Below, piece by piece: positions 1 through 13,000 of a stretch of 64,000 nucleotides of DNA. Numbering within the stretch: position 1 is the stretch's first letter; every line of letters begins with the position of its first letter. Source of the DNA: Ooceraea biroi (Eukaryota; Arthropoda; Insecta; Hymenoptera; Formicidae); contig NC_039506.1 in the NCBI RefSeq assembly GCF_003672135.1, forward strand, positions 22,042,497-22,106,496, written 5' to 3'. The notes below the pieces were generated by a model. It was not told the origin of the DNA and made no database searches. It saw only the letters and a list, made by a program, of their open reading frames with translations. The position numbers and the translations under genes are program-made.

Positions 1-141
1 CGTGGACCGTTCAAAGAATGCACCGGACCGCACAATCGAGTCCCGAGCGATAGAAAATCCCGTTCGTTCCGCGGCGGGCGCGAACTGGTTCCCGGTGGTC
101 GGCATCGCGGAGGGAACACCGGGTAAAGAAATGCCACCCAC
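1..141 (-). other. putative start of the intron after the candidate exon
   Basis: If the donor at 140-141 is used, this is the first part of an intron that continues beyond the left edge. No acceptor or further exon is visible here. The open frame that crosses it gives an unremarkable Arg-rich translation. Confidence 0.25.
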
Positions 142-247
142 CTCGACCACCACCGTAGCAGTACGTGTACTCGTTATAATCCATGGACGGCCTCTTGAGT
201 AATCCCTCGCCCGGCACTAGATCCAGCAATGCGGTAGGGTCGCACAT
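142..247 (-). CDS. candidate first coding exon of an unidentified gene (partial)
   Basis: Seen: on the minus strand an ATG at 245-247 opens a 35-codon frame that ends in CGAG followed by GTGGGT, a reasonable splice donor (exon end at 142, phase 1). An in-frame TGA lies four codons upstream, so the frame starts here. The peptide begins MCDPTALLDLVPGEGLL and then has an aromatic-rich stretch, MDYNEYTYCYGGGR. That composition is unlike the Arg/Ser-rich chance frames elsewhere in the window. A second Met at residue 22 is an alternative start; neither Met has a strong start context. Reading past the donor, the frame continues without interest to a stop at 11-13. I do not recognise the protein. A short N-terminal exon with the rest of the gene to the left, beyond the window, is an inference. 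It could still be a chance frame, because there is no homology evidence. Confidence 0.3.
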
Positions 248-1100
248 CGAGATGAACGTTCACTTTGCTTTCTCATCGACGCGAAAAACGGACGTGGGAC
301 ACCTCGATTTGGATTCCGCCTTGATCTGGGTTGCGCAAAGGGCGCACAAGGGAGACTGCCACAGCGCGATCACACACAGTCGTCTCGTCTCGTCTCGAGT
401 CACTCAAGATGAGAAGCGGACACCAACGACGACGAGGACGACGACGAGCGAGCCCACGGATGCATACTCGCCTTCGTATAAACGATCCTTCCGGTTTGAA
501 CTTCAAAGGATGAACCCTGACGACGTCGATGGATGGTGCGCACGCCCGCCGTACGACACAGCGCGCGCGAAAGCCCACGTTATCCCAAATTGAACCTCGC
601 CGTGCTGAAACACGACGACGCGAAGAAAAGTATCGCGACGGGAAACGTCGGCACCTGTCCCCGCGTTAAGCTCCGCGACGACGTGACACGACGGGGAAAA
701 ATGCGTTTGTTCTTCTTGAAGTCACGCGAGATGAGTACCGTCATCCATCGCGGACAACGCGAAACATCATCATCGAGGAAACCTCGTCGGCGTTCCTCCC
801 TTTGCGCGCAGCCCCGCCGTTTCTATCCGCACTCGCACCCCTTGCTCGTTCACTGCACTTTGCGACGCACGGAATTTCACAGACACCCTTTGCACCTTTA
901 ATTAATTAATTTCCCCAGTGGAGGCTCTCGTTGAGTTTGCTCGTTGATCGATTCACGTGCGCGTACCGTGAAGAGTCAACGTGCACCCGCACGAGAGATC
1001 AGGATGTATCTCGTCGGAATCGCAGATCCGATACTCCAACGAGCACTCACGTTCATCACTTCGTTACGTCGAGCAGCCTGCCGGAGTAACTAGCCGAGCG
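248..1100. other. CpG-rich flank upstream of the candidate exon
   Basis: This stretch is rich in CpG and holds a short GAC-type trinucleotide run at 426-450 and a TTAATTAATTAATT block at about 899-912. For the minus-strand candidate gene it would be 5' UTR and promoter-proximal DNA. I could not place a TATA box or an initiator with confidence. The open frames on both strands have basic, low-information translations, and I do not treat them as genes. Confidence 0.3.
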
Positions 1101-2500
1101 GCATATCACGACGGAGATTAATAATAATCCTCTCAGTCCCGTGACTTGCGCGGGACCGTCCGTGACCAATTGAAAGCGGAGCACAGCGTGGGATTGCTCG
1201 GGGTGCTCCGAAAATTTCGGAGCAGGGACCTTCCACGCTGATGAGGGTTCGGCGATCCGTCTCGCCGCAGGAGTACTCGATCGATCGATAGCAGGCCACC
1301 GTAGGATCCTCTCCGTCGCCGACGATGTCCAGCAACGTCGGGAGAGCTAGCTCTTGCAACCAACCGGAAGTTCCTTCGGTCACGTCACTTCGCCGAAGCG
1401 GAGAGAGCGCGCGCGACGGGGAGAAAGAGAAAGAGACGATTCGGTCGATCGACGTCCTGTCGTGCGACCGACGCCGGCGGTCGGCGAAAAGAAACGCGGA
1501 TACGAAAATGTATTCCGGGAAAATTCTAAAGCGATCGCGCCGGTTGATACACGCGACCGGTTCACGCGATGCCCGACGATTTCCTGGATGTGCCGCAATA
1601 CCCCGGGTATCGACAGATCCAAGCGATTGGACACCCTCGGTACATTTGCAATCACTACTCGCAGTCACTCGCACTCGATCACAAGGATCGGACGACAATC
1701 GGCACTGACCTGCGGCAAAGTCACGCGACGTATCCCGGCTGATCGTCAACGAGACGTTTCCTGGTGGTTCACACTGCCGAAGGTGAACCGCACGCTTGCG
1801 CGGTCCGTGACAGACTGAGGACAGAGAGGCAGCCGATGATTCCCGACAGTGTGGAGGACGGTGGACGTGAAGTAGTGGGGAAAACGTAAGCGAGTGGGGC
1901 TGGAAGATTCTTCGGCGGCGGAGAGGGTTTGTGTAAGGGGCATTTTGGAGCTAGGGTGGCGGTGAGAGAGAAAGAGAGAGAGTGAGAATCGGTAGACACG
2001 GGGGCGGCGGGGCGACGGGAGCGAGGGATGGATGGAGAGGGGACTCGTCGGGGGGACAACAGCCGGTCTTCGACGATCACGGCACCCACTACTCTACTGA
2101 TGCTGCAGTGGATCTCGTCGAGAAAGAAGAGACCCGTTCCCTTTCTCGCCTGCTATCGCCTGGGTCGGCTCTTCCTCGGGTTCTCACACCTCTTCTTCCT
2201 GCCATCTCCACCGGCCAGGGGCGGATGTGGAAACTAACGAGGCTCAAGTTTTCGGTCTCCTCTCAGGAAGCACCGCGGAATAAAATAATAATCGTGTGGA
2301 GAGCTGTTGCGATAAACGTTGCTTAAAGTAAGCCGAAGCTCCTCTGCAATTTCCACCTCTCTGCCGCGCGTCTTCCTCTTAATTCTCCTACCAAATCCTT
2401 GTGGCGACTTTCTCCCTCTTTCGAGAGCGTTTATTGGGATAAATGGAAATGAAGACTCGGATCCCAGTTTTCGATATTATTTAAGTGATATTTTATGTGG
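1101..2500. other. CpG-rich non-coding stretch with long chance frames
   Basis: GC- and CpG-rich DNA with overlapping open frames on both strands. The longest is 219 codons on the minus strand (1090-1749), and a forward frame of 154 codons overlaps it. Neither translation shows a recognisable domain, and both are Arg/Ser/Asp-rich, as expected from CGA/TCG-rich DNA. GA-rich patches lie near 1420-1440 and 1965-1985. No gene is supported. Confidence 0.4.
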
Positions 2501-5166
2501 CCAATTCTGGGAAGAATAATCGTTATTCTTCGGAATGATGTATGGAATATATCATCCAAGGGGACGCGTTTTCCTATGAGATTTTTTTCACCGAGGGTCT
2601 TCGTAAATTATTAGCTTGAGATTTCAAAGAGCCACTGTCCGCCCCTGCTGCCACCCCGTCCGTTTTATCGGGACGACCGGTTTCGGGCGGTTGATGAACG
2701 ATTAAAGTATATCGCGAATATTAAGCGCAGAAAGGGAAAGGGGGACCTGCGGATGGGATAACGAGGTGTTGCGCCATTCGTACTCTCGATCTTCGCCCAC
2801 GATCTTTGATTATTATTGGCCTGGTGCGGGAACGGACGCCGAGGGAGTTGATTAACGTGGGCACGGCGTTCGCAGATCGGAAATCGAAGAATTTCTCTGA
2901 TACATCGCGCGGGCAGACGATTGAAATGCAACAGGGGAGGAAAGGTGATTACAAGGATCGTAATCACGGCTATTGTGGCAATATGTCATTGTATGTATAA
3001 TGATATTCATGAGAACAGAATGTAGGACGTAGCTCTGATATAGTAACAATACGTCAAGTATAAGCAGCGAATGCAAGAAACATTCCTGCTATTATTGTCT
3101 TCTTTAATATCGTAAGAAATGCGACAATCTATATTGGATTTTTAATCGGATTAGCGATTAAGAAATGATATTACGTCACCGCGTGCTGCTGCCGTGCCGT
3201 GTATATAGAACGAAATTGTTTGCGACATTCGCGGGTTAATACCGCACAAATATCGAAATCTATTTTACTACGATAGGAAATAATTAATGCTATTACCGTG
3301 TATAACTTTAGAATAATTTCTCTTGTAGGATAACTTTACGATGTGTTTGTTATGTGCAGAGTAGTTTTAATCAACCTTTTCCCAAACTAAAACTGACTAG
3401 GAAACGAGATAAAAAACGGTATTCTACAAACATTGTAATCACAAAATTTTAATTTTTCTGTAGCGCGCGTTGCAAAATCATCGGGTTTCTTCTAATTTTC
3501 TCTAATTTCGAGGCGGGCGAAAATATCTTCGACATTATACTCGACAGCGAAAGATTCATTGTTGATAATAAAATTTACCGTTCGCGCAGCAGTGTCATCC
3601 GTTTGTACGGTTATCTGAATGCCTTTCGATCACCCTCAATTCGCGCCTGTTCCGCATCCTAAACAATGTACGCAAATTACAATAACGGCCGTCCCCATGG
3701 GCATCGAGAGAGGAATGCAAGGGATGCATTGTGCGTTATATCTCTTCCTGGATTTACGAAAGAATAGAGAATTAAATGAAGCATCATGCTGAATGTATTT
3801 TTTTATGGAACAATTGTCCACGTAAACGTTTGTTAGCACGAAATTTAAACTGTATAATGAAAGACAGATACGCGAACTCGCATCCGATTGTTCTGTGGAA
3901 AAAATTGAAATCGAACACGCGCGTAAGCTCTTCAGAGATCCTCTCTCGGCAAGCTTGCGAGTCGAGTGATAAACGGGAGTGATAAACAGGCTCTCATGCG
4001 AGATAGATAGCGGATTAACAGCAATCGGCGTTTCTCCGCAAAATAAGCGAAAGAAGAAAAAAAAGATCATTCAGCTTCAGCGAAAACTTCACCACTGACG
4101 GAAGTGCATCCGCCAGTGGAAGTTCCGCGGGCGTTTACGCGGCGAGAATATTGCGAGCGTTTCACAACCCTTCTTATTAACCCCCATCACGCGCGTTTCC
4201 TTCGATAACGCAAGTGCGGCAGCCACTGCAACGGGCTCCCGCAATTTTTACCACCGCCGCTATGCGGCTGCGAAACCGCGGGGCGAGTTAATGCCCGATA
4301 GTGCGAGTTAACGCGTCAATGAGTAGCATAACGAGACTTAAATGGGCCGGGAAACTCGTGAGCGGCGCAGCCGCTATTTCTCCGACGCGAAATAGCGGGA
4401 GATATTGCATCGTTCACGGAAACAGGCCAGGAGGGTGGATAAGTGGGTACAGGGGCGCGTATCCGGAGCGCCGTGCCATCTCGCGTTCAAATGTTTGCCA
4501 AGGGGGTTTGAGGGATCGTCGATGACGACGTCGACGCGACGGCGACCGGTCGAAAACCGGCTGCTTTCGATCGTCGCTCGATCATCGCCGACCGGATACC
4601 ATCGAACTCGGCGATCCGTTCCATTACATTAACGTTTACCTCCTCCGCGCGGGTTTACATACCGCTGCAAGTGTATCGTGCTATTTTTGTCTCAAAATTT
4701 CTGCTGGCAGTTCCGCTAATTTCTCCGGAAGACCTGATTTCGAAAATCTCCGGCACCTCTCTTGCATTCTGTGGCAATTTCTCCGGAAAATGCGCATGTA
4801 CACTTTCCTCCGCAAATAAGGATAACGTAATAATAACGTAACGAGTCGGAAAGGAGTCGGCACACGTGGCAGTGATAAAGGAAAATAAGAGAGCAAAAGT
4901 CTGGGTTAAAGGATTGAAGATACGCTCGCAATTTGCAACTTTGTTCGTTCATAACTTGTTCCGAGCGGACGGGCTATTTCTTCGCAAGCGATGCATTGTG
5001 TAGAAGACTGCGGCACAATACCGCGCGGCCGGCCGCCGCGAGGAGAGAGAGTGGATGTATACTGTCAGCACAATGGAAATCTGCTCGAAATATTTATAAA
5101 ATTATTCGTGCAAAACCATGTTGAAAACTTAGACAATGGCCATAGATTTTAACAGCGGCTTTATAC
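2501..5166. other. mixed AT-rich and CpG-rich stretch with no gene
   Basis: A small perfect hairpin sits at 2511-2531 (9-bp arms GAAGAATAA/TTATTCTTC, 3-nt loop). From about 3000 to 4080 the DNA is AT-rich. From about 4080 to 4640 it turns CpG-rich. Open frames are short and uninformative, and I see no RNA gene or mobile element. Confidence 0.4.
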
Positions 5167-5213
5167 CGCGCGCATGCGCGCGCGCGTATGTGTGTAAGAG
5201 AGAGAGAGAGAGA
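5167..5213. repeat. CG/TG/GA compound microsatellite
   Basis: An alternating CG run (GCGCGCATGCGCGCGCGCG) passes into TATGTGTGTAA and then an (AG)n run of about eight units. Alternating purine-pyrimidine DNA of this kind can adopt Z-form, but here that is only a compositional remark. Confidence 0.85.
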
Positions 5214-8200
5214 ATAAATTAAACTACATTATCTAAATTCCCCGGAGCATCCATTTAATTTCTCATGGTGTGTGCAATCGTTTTTCGCGGGAAATTTCAT
5301 ACAGCTGGGTTGTTATAAAAAATTCATTTAGAGGTCTATGCGCCGCTGTGTGCCGGGAATCCGTTTGCTCCTTTCTCCCCTTCGCGCGACTGTTCTGAAT
5401 AATGCGCGTGCTTCGGAGTTTCCCGGTTTCGGCTATCATTTTACCGGGTTACCCGGATTCTCGGCTGCGCCCGAAACACTAGAAACAGAGCGAACCCGGC
5501 GCGCGATATACGTGACCTAATACGTGGATGTTTCCCTTGTTTTTCCGTAGGTCCCGCGCGCGCGACTCGGCGGGGCGGCTTTCTCGCCGGCGTTGCAACC
5601 CCCGGCTGCCTCGTCGTCGTTCCCAGCGCGCTGCTTCATCCGCTCGGACAGCCTCGCGCCATGGCACGGACGTGCGATTAACTTGTACCTATCGCGGAAC
5701 GAGAGCAGCTCGGACTTGGCGGACAGATAAAAACCTTTCAGCCCTCGTCCGCGCTTAACGGACTCGAGATAATAAGAAGCCGTGGCCGTGCGGCAAATTA
5801 TGACGTTTCGGAGAAGGCTACCTGCTATACGGTAAGGCCGTTCCGCCCGTTGGATCGTTAAAATGTAGAGAGCTCTCTCTCCATCTCCCTTTCTCTCCGT
5901 CGGCTAACCGGGACTCTCCTAATTTGCGTACCGCTTGTGTGGTATCGAAGTTTGTAATTGCATTATAATTGGGGGGCGAAACCGTACGGGAAATTATTAC
6001 AGGAGAGCAATATTTGTTTTTGTTCCGATAATGATATATTATGTAAGGCTTGCAAGTCGCGCGCGCGTTGTTATGGAAAAAAATGACTGTTTCCTCGGCA
6101 CGAACGATAAAATGAAGGGCATAAAATGAGAAGCTACGTAAAACGAAATGGTTGCGATTTTTACTGCGAATCGCACACGTGTTCACGCGGCGAAGGGTGG
6201 ATTTCTCGCTGAGGATAATCGAAATAAGATCTCCATTCTCTAATGCAGAGATCCGCGGCTCGATATTCATTCGAGGACGACCCAATTCCACCCCTTTCCT
6301 TCGTTACTCCGCTCCGCTCCGCGATATTGAAATCCCAGAAAAGCTTTCGGCCGTAAATGGTGCTCGACATTCGCGGAGAAGATGGGGCTTTCTGTGATCC
6401 GAGTACCGGGAGTGCCGCAGCGACCTTGTTTGCGGTTGCGAGAAACGGGAATGGTCTATGATACTTTCCGTTGTGTGCACCAAAGCGACCTGATTTTATA
6501 TGCATTGAAACATTACTGAAACGTCTATCGCGCTTTACGGTCTTCGATCGTTCAAACCTACCGAACATGTAAAAATCATGATAAAAATAATTGTCATTAC
6601 TCTATCGACATCTGAATGATGAAAAATGCTACATTCCTCAAAAGTGAGACCAGAGACGTTGTTCCTCCAATGAGAGTTCTAAATCATCGCACTGGGGAAG
6701 AAACCACGATCTGAATGCAGTGATATTGATACAGATGTTCCCCAACAGGCTCGCGCCTCGACACCGCCGCTTTGTCTCGAAAGAATGTACTCGCCATCAG
6801 GACGATGGTGCATGTTCGAGTAACCCGATACCTCTTGCTAAACCCACGTCGCCGGTGAACTCTCAAGGTGGACGAGGATGAAAGCGAGATCGGCTCGCGG
6901 ATGCGGGCGGCACGGCACGGTAAGGCACGACAAGGCGTGCGCGTTCGGCGTAAATCGACTTTTTATATCGGCGTTTCACACTCGTGAGAGACCGCGCCGG
7001 TCCATCGAGAAAGAGAGAGGGAGAGAGAGAAGGAGAGATCGGTCGCTCGTTAGAAAAAGGGTAATCCTCGTATCTTATGGACTTTATGTCTCCATGCCGA
7101 GGGTAAAGCCCGCCCTGCGGACGACTGCGCTTAATCCCCTTAATCCACTATCGGTTGTAAAATATACCGAGAGGTAAGCCAATAAAAGCGCGGGGAAGCG
7201 CGCGCGGCCGGCGCGCGGGAGGTCCGCACGCGGTGCCGACGCGTTGCTCCCTTCGAAGGGCCCCGTTCACGCGCCCGGACGGGTTACAGAGAAAAGGGAG
7301 AGACAGGGGGCATCCCTCATGGCGTATCTGCATACAAGGATGATGGCTTCGTAAATTACGGCGCTCGTGGCGATGACTCTCCGCTCCGCACGCTCGTCCG
7401 CTCGCGCACTCGTGTTGCACTCTCAGACGTACGTCGCTCTTGGTCACGACCGGCGCGCCGAGCTGCCACGAAAACTTCCTCCTCCTCGCGTGTGCACCTC
7501 ATCGGCCCCGGCACCGCGGATAAGCACGCATACACGATGACGATATACCGGAGAGTTCCGAGTTCCGTGTGAGGACGGGCACTTTACGGCCACGCTGGGA
7601 CGGATAACGAGTACATAACGCCGTAACTCCATACGGCGATCCGCGCACACGTCAGGTGTGCGATGCGCGCTCGCATTTTTCTCACTCGATAATTTGCAAT
7701 CATTTGCATCCGACCACGAAGACGCGACTTTTATACAAAACACGCTGGAAGAATACGAAGCGAATCTGAAGTAACGGGGCAGACGTTGGGCGCTAGACGC
7801 AAAATTTTCGCGCGGACAAAGTCGACGCACCTCACACTTGCACTTAGATAGGAAAAAGTTCGCTTTTGAATGTCGCATGTAGAATAGACGCGCCTGAAAT
7901 AATGTACCGCTTGTGATCTAAAGCGATGCATAATACCACGCGAGGAGAATCACGACGCTCTCAAAATAGACTTTTCGAGGAAGCAGGAGTTACTGCAATC
8001 GGCAAAGTTGAGAGTTCCATTATGACGGCACTTTCCAATCATTCATCCGAATATGAAAATATAAGGTAGTTTCCATAATCCCTCCCAAGTTCCGCAACCT
8101 TTATTTTTCCGTGAACTTTGCACATCTCCCGGCACTCACACAGCAATGTTCGCCCATCAGCTGCAACTAAGTCACGGGAGGAAGTTCGCCAAACGACCAG

Positions 8201-9583
8201 CAGAACTTCCCACGCACGTCGCCGTCGTGCTTCATCGTTGTCAGTTTGTTTAAACATGCGTTTGTCGCGTTCCTCATACGAAGAACGGGATAAGTTGCGG
8301 CCTCGCTAGCGCGGAACTTGCGCGCGTGAAGCGCACACGAGCGGCAGATTTTATGGATGGCAGCGCGAAGTCTCGTGTTTGGCATAAAATTAGTGTCACT
8401 TAGGAACTTCGTGCGATTGCGGTGTGTGTTTGTATTATACTTGCGACACAGTGCGACTGTATTCGATTACGCGACAGTCTACAGAAAACGCACACAGAGA
8501 ATCTCTTTAATTAATTAATTATCTCATTACTTTTATATTCTTCATTTATCTAATGAGAGAATTATTCACAAGTGTCACCAAGTTGAATATTGTAGATGAA
8601 AGTTACGGTATTAAAAATTTCCAATATTAGTGTCATCTGTGTCAATAGTGTCAATAATGATATCGTCGAAATTATATCACAGATACAATATCGAAAGAGA
8701 TTTCAATTCCAATTTCAATGTGAAGCTGTGTTGACGTTCTTCAGTATTTAGGTCTGTAGCAGATTGGCTGTGTCATAACGTAAATGTGCGTGGCACTGTA
8801 TGAACACCGTCGGTTCGGTTCGGACATCTGGCTCGAGAGGATGAATCTAAAGATTACCTTGTCCATCCGACTGCTGGACCTTTCGCACTGCTATTTGCAA
8901 AGTCACGTTAGACCTGTTCTCTGAAATCTGTTTCCCCACGAGATGTAGTAGCGAGAACGTGTTTGCTCGATGACACATGTAAAAATTATAAATTGATGTG
9001 TGGGAGCTTTCATCGGCCGACGCGCGAAGTGTGAAAAGGAAACATACGCGAAGCGGTAGGGTAAAGTTGAATGATGATCCTTCTAAACATCATCAAGCCT
9101 TCCGCCTGATCGAATACCGTGAATTAAGCGAGACCTAAATGCTAAATCCTAAAGGCGTATAACACGCTTAAAGGTAATATTTTATGTCCACATAAAGCCT
9201 AAATAGAGCATTATGTTTATATAACATTTATCAGCAAAATTATTAAATCCTGCTCTTTTAAAGTTCTTTAGAAATGTTTAAAAATTTATCAGTAAAAAAA
9301 TTGCATTAGTTCATTTTTATTACAATCTACTTTAAGGACAATTGGGGACGTTTCGGACTCCAGCACGAAACTCTCTCCGTCTTCTCGCATAATACGGAAA
9401 AAAATGTTGCACGCGAGAGCAGATCTGATCTTCCTTTTGGAAGAGTACCGTCCCACGAAACTTTTAGGACCGGCAACGGCGGCGTCGTGCCATTCCGCAT
9501 GAAATAGGATGCGCGTATACGAAGCACCGGAGCGAGAGGAAGACGAAGAAAACAAGCGGGATGGGAAAAAGGCAGAAAGAACG
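5214..9583. other. non-coding stretch with CpG-rich blocks
   Basis: CpG-rich blocks at about 5540-5760 and 6870-7680 alternate with ordinary AT-richer DNA. A GA-rich run lies at 7007-7038. A TTAATTAATTAATTA block sits at about 8507-8521, and a short repeat of GTGTCAATA occurs near 8638-8658. Open frames of up to 157 codons overlap on both strands without any recognisable domain. Nothing further can be supported. Confidence 0.4.
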
Positions 9584-9635
9584 AGCGAAAGAAAGAAAGA
9601 AAGAAAGAAGGAAGGAAGGAAGGGAAGAAAGGAAG
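9584..9635. repeat. (GAAA)n/(GGAA)n microsatellite
   Basis: Tandem GAAA units followed by GGAA units. The Lys/Glu/Arg-rich forward frame and the Phe/Leu/Ser-rich reverse frame across it are products of the repeat. Confidence 0.9.
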
Positions 9636-9726
9636 ACCGAGAAGAACTATTGACCGGACGGGATGAAAGGGTGTCCCACCCTTTTCGAAATCCGAGTGGC
9701 GCATGAACGTGTTCGTGCTCCTATCG

Positions 9727-9791
9727 TATCCCCGCATCTTTCTCTCTTCCTCCCTTTTTCTCTCCATCCTTTCTCTCTATCTTTCTCTCGT
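9727..9791. repeat. pyrimidine-rich low-complexity tract
   Basis: A C/T-only run dominated by CTCT and TTTCTC words. It explains the Leu/Ser/Phe-rich frames here. Confidence 0.75.
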
Positions 9792-9992
9792 CGACGAGCA
9801 ACAGTTACTACCACTATCATCATCGAACCGGGACCAATCGCCGCACGTCCACCACGCACGTACCACATACGCTCGCGTTCACACGGAGCACAGAAGAGCG
9901 CAGCGCGCGCGTAAGGTACTCTCGTGCACAAACGTAGTTGGCTTTGCGCGAGAGAGCCGCCTGCCATCTGCCCGATACGCAATCCGCCTTAG

Positions 9993-10040
9993 CCTTTCTC
10001 TCCTTCTTTTTTCTCTCTTCTTCTCTCTTCTTCTCTTTTT
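9993..10040. repeat. CTT/CT-rich polypyrimidine tract
   Basis: Nearly pure C/T sequence with repeated TTCTCTC words. The opposite strand reads as the Lys/Glu/Arg frame seen here, which I do not regard as a gene. Confidence 0.8.
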
Positions 10041-13000
10041 TACGTAATCCCAGACGTTTTCCAATCTCGGACGAGCAACTCGAGCCTTCGTCCTCTGCCG
10101 TTCCGTCGAGTCCGACCGGCCGGCCTCCCCTATTCACCGAGCACGGTCGTGCCGAAAATCGAATTCGGGATTCCAGGATTTCGACCTTCACCCCCTTCGC
10201 GTGAATTTGCCGGGACGGAAGTGAGGGTGGGTGTGTCGACCCATACGGACCGCTTCGATCCTGCACGCAAGTATTTTACTTCGGGATTCGGCCGCGCGCG
10301 CTTTCAATCCGCCAGAAAACCCCTTTTCCCTCGGCGCGAATTCGTAACGTTACACGGGCCCGATTTGATGCGCGAATAAATATTTGTAAATCTCGTTGGC
10401 ACTGAAGTATTAAAATACACGTAAAATGTTACCTTTGCACTATGCACTAATTAAAAAAGTGCGGATTAAAAGGGGAACGTTTTAACCAAAACCAAAATTT
10501 CCAGCCAAAATTCGTGCATATTTCTCGCTCTAGAAATGTTAATTGTCTGATTAAATTTAATCCTTGGCTGCCAATATTCCTTAAATTTCGTTGGTTCGTC
10601 AGTTATAATATATATTTGAAATCGAACAACGTCGCGGTACTCGAATAAGTAAATCATTTAATTGTTAATTAAATTCAATAGTTTCCGCTTTTGTCTAAAA
10701 CGATTAGACAATGTTGACGACAAACGAGCGTCGTCATCTGAATTCACCCTTTCAGTTCGCTAAGCTAATTGAGGGCCTTCAACTAATTGAGAGCCCACAA
10801 GAGACTTTTCTCTCTCAGCACATAATATGCATGTGCACGTGAGCGTGCTCAATTTCAAGATCTTGAAAAATACGTGGCTTCCTGCGGGGAGTTTTCCGTG
10901 GGTCGTAATCTACTTGCAATATCTGCGACGGCGACTACTACTTTAACCGGGAGTAATACAGTGTCGAGTTAGCAGTCACAGTGGGAATACCCGCTTCCTT
11001 AATGCACTTCCTGTTCTTACGACAGACTGAAGATCTTATCGGATAGGTTCGGCCGTATCTCACGCCGCTTCCTCCCCTCGTGCTTCGTAGCCCTTACTCG
11101 CGAGACCTTTGGGCTCCAGTTCCGGCCATCCCCCCGTGTCCATAGGCCACGCGGGGGGTATCCTTGGGAGGTAAGGAAATGGGGGAGAAGTTCTCGCTAA
11201 GGTTTCCTGCGGGCACCTTCGTCCGCACGCAGGCGGGGTGCATATCCGATTGCTGAAATCGCGGCGCGATCGATGATACCGCGCTCACGATAACTCCGTT
11301 TCTGCGCTCAAGCGGTATCAAATGCATTCCGACGGATTAAACTCGGCTGTCCCGATGACATTCAATGCGAACGAAATTGCATGATTTATTACATACTTGC
11401 TTAAGTAAGTAAGATCAAATAAAGAAGGAACGAACGCTCATCGATTTTATTATTTTGCTACCAGTTATTCTCTTGAGAAAATATATATAATTTATATGCG
11501 ACTCCCGGTGTGATAAGACATCAATAGATCTCTTTTATAAATTCGTAAGCTGAAACATCCCACAGTTGTGACATTTCGTTAGTTGTAATCAACGATACTT
11601 TTCCTTCGTCCTTGCCCTTTATAAATAAAAGCTGCATTGGGAAACCCATTGTCGTACGTCATGAATTTATTTTAGAACGTGACAATGTGAACAATGTTCT
11701 TTCCCGACTGATTTTTACGTCAGCTTGACTTATTGACTCTGATGTTGCATCGAGCGCTGAACGTCAGAGATTCTGTGACAGTATAGGGATAAAATATAGG
11801 TATAGGGGACAAAAATATTTCGACCACGTGCCGCTAAATTAGGCTTCAGTATGTGCTGCATCCTAATATACATATTTCATACAATCATGTGAAACGTCAT
11901 TATCAGATTTATCTTTATCTTTGAACTTTCGCTCAATAATAAAAGTTCGTTGCATCCACTTTTGGACTATGTGTATGAACGAGTTGGATGGTATCTTTTC
12001 TCGCGCGTGACAGATGACGCAAATATGACGTAAAGATGACGCTAAAATAGCGCCTTGATGTAACATCAGATTTTCCAATGTCTATTTCCAGTGATGTTTT
12101 CGTCAACGCGAATATCCCGATATTCGATCATATATCTATTTTTAAAAATTTCGTTCATCACGTTATGTTTCATAAATATGCCTTCGTAATATAACTTCGT
12201 AATCGCTTCGTTTAAACCTGAATTAAAAATTAATGTTTATTGATTCCTATCTGTCTCCTCAACCCTTCTTTTAAAAGATTCCAATTTCCGACTTCCATTT
12301 ACTGCAATAGAATGATTCGAGAGAGAAAGAGAGAGAGAGTCATTTTTGCAGAACTCCTTCCAGAATTAATAAATATCTTAGCTGGGGCAGGGGAGCTACT
12401 TTACGACAGACAGCGGGCGGAGAGAACCTCCCAGGGTGGCGACTCTTGATATCCTCCCCGATCTGACAAGTGCTTCGAGCGCACGCCGTACTAATGATAA
12501 GTAACGAGCGTCCCGGAACAAAGGATTGGAATAAATTTTCGGCGGTCGACAATGTGCGCGGGTGGGGCCGCTTATTTTCTGGCGTTTACGGTCGCCGATG
12601 CTAATCTCGGAGCGGCGCAACTCGGCCCTACGGGAGACCTGCGAGTGCCGGCTCCTTCATAGGCTCGCCATCTGACACCGGGGCCTCTTCAGGAAGGAAT
12701 CCGGTCTGCGTTTCGGCCCGAATTATGCTAATACTCCCCCACATCCGAGATTCACGTCGCCCTCTTTGCTGCCATACGAACCGAGTGGAGAGAACGAGCC
12801 GTTCCCTCTCGCTGAAAATCTGCTTAGAACGATTCTCATTCTACGAGCACATGGCAACAACACGCATTTAAATCTGTTGTACGAAACGATGCGTATCTCC
12901 CGCTTACAAGCTTGGAATTTTTAGTAAGTTATTCCTTCCTCAGTTAATTTCAAAGCGCAATTGCAGGGTATCAATTTGACATACCCGATGGTTCAACAAT

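Noticed and set aside
1090..1749. 219-codon open frame on the minus strand
   Set aside because: Arg/Ser-rich translation in CpG-rich DNA, with equally long frames on the opposite strand and no recognisable motif. Not excluded as 5' UTR, but not supported as coding.
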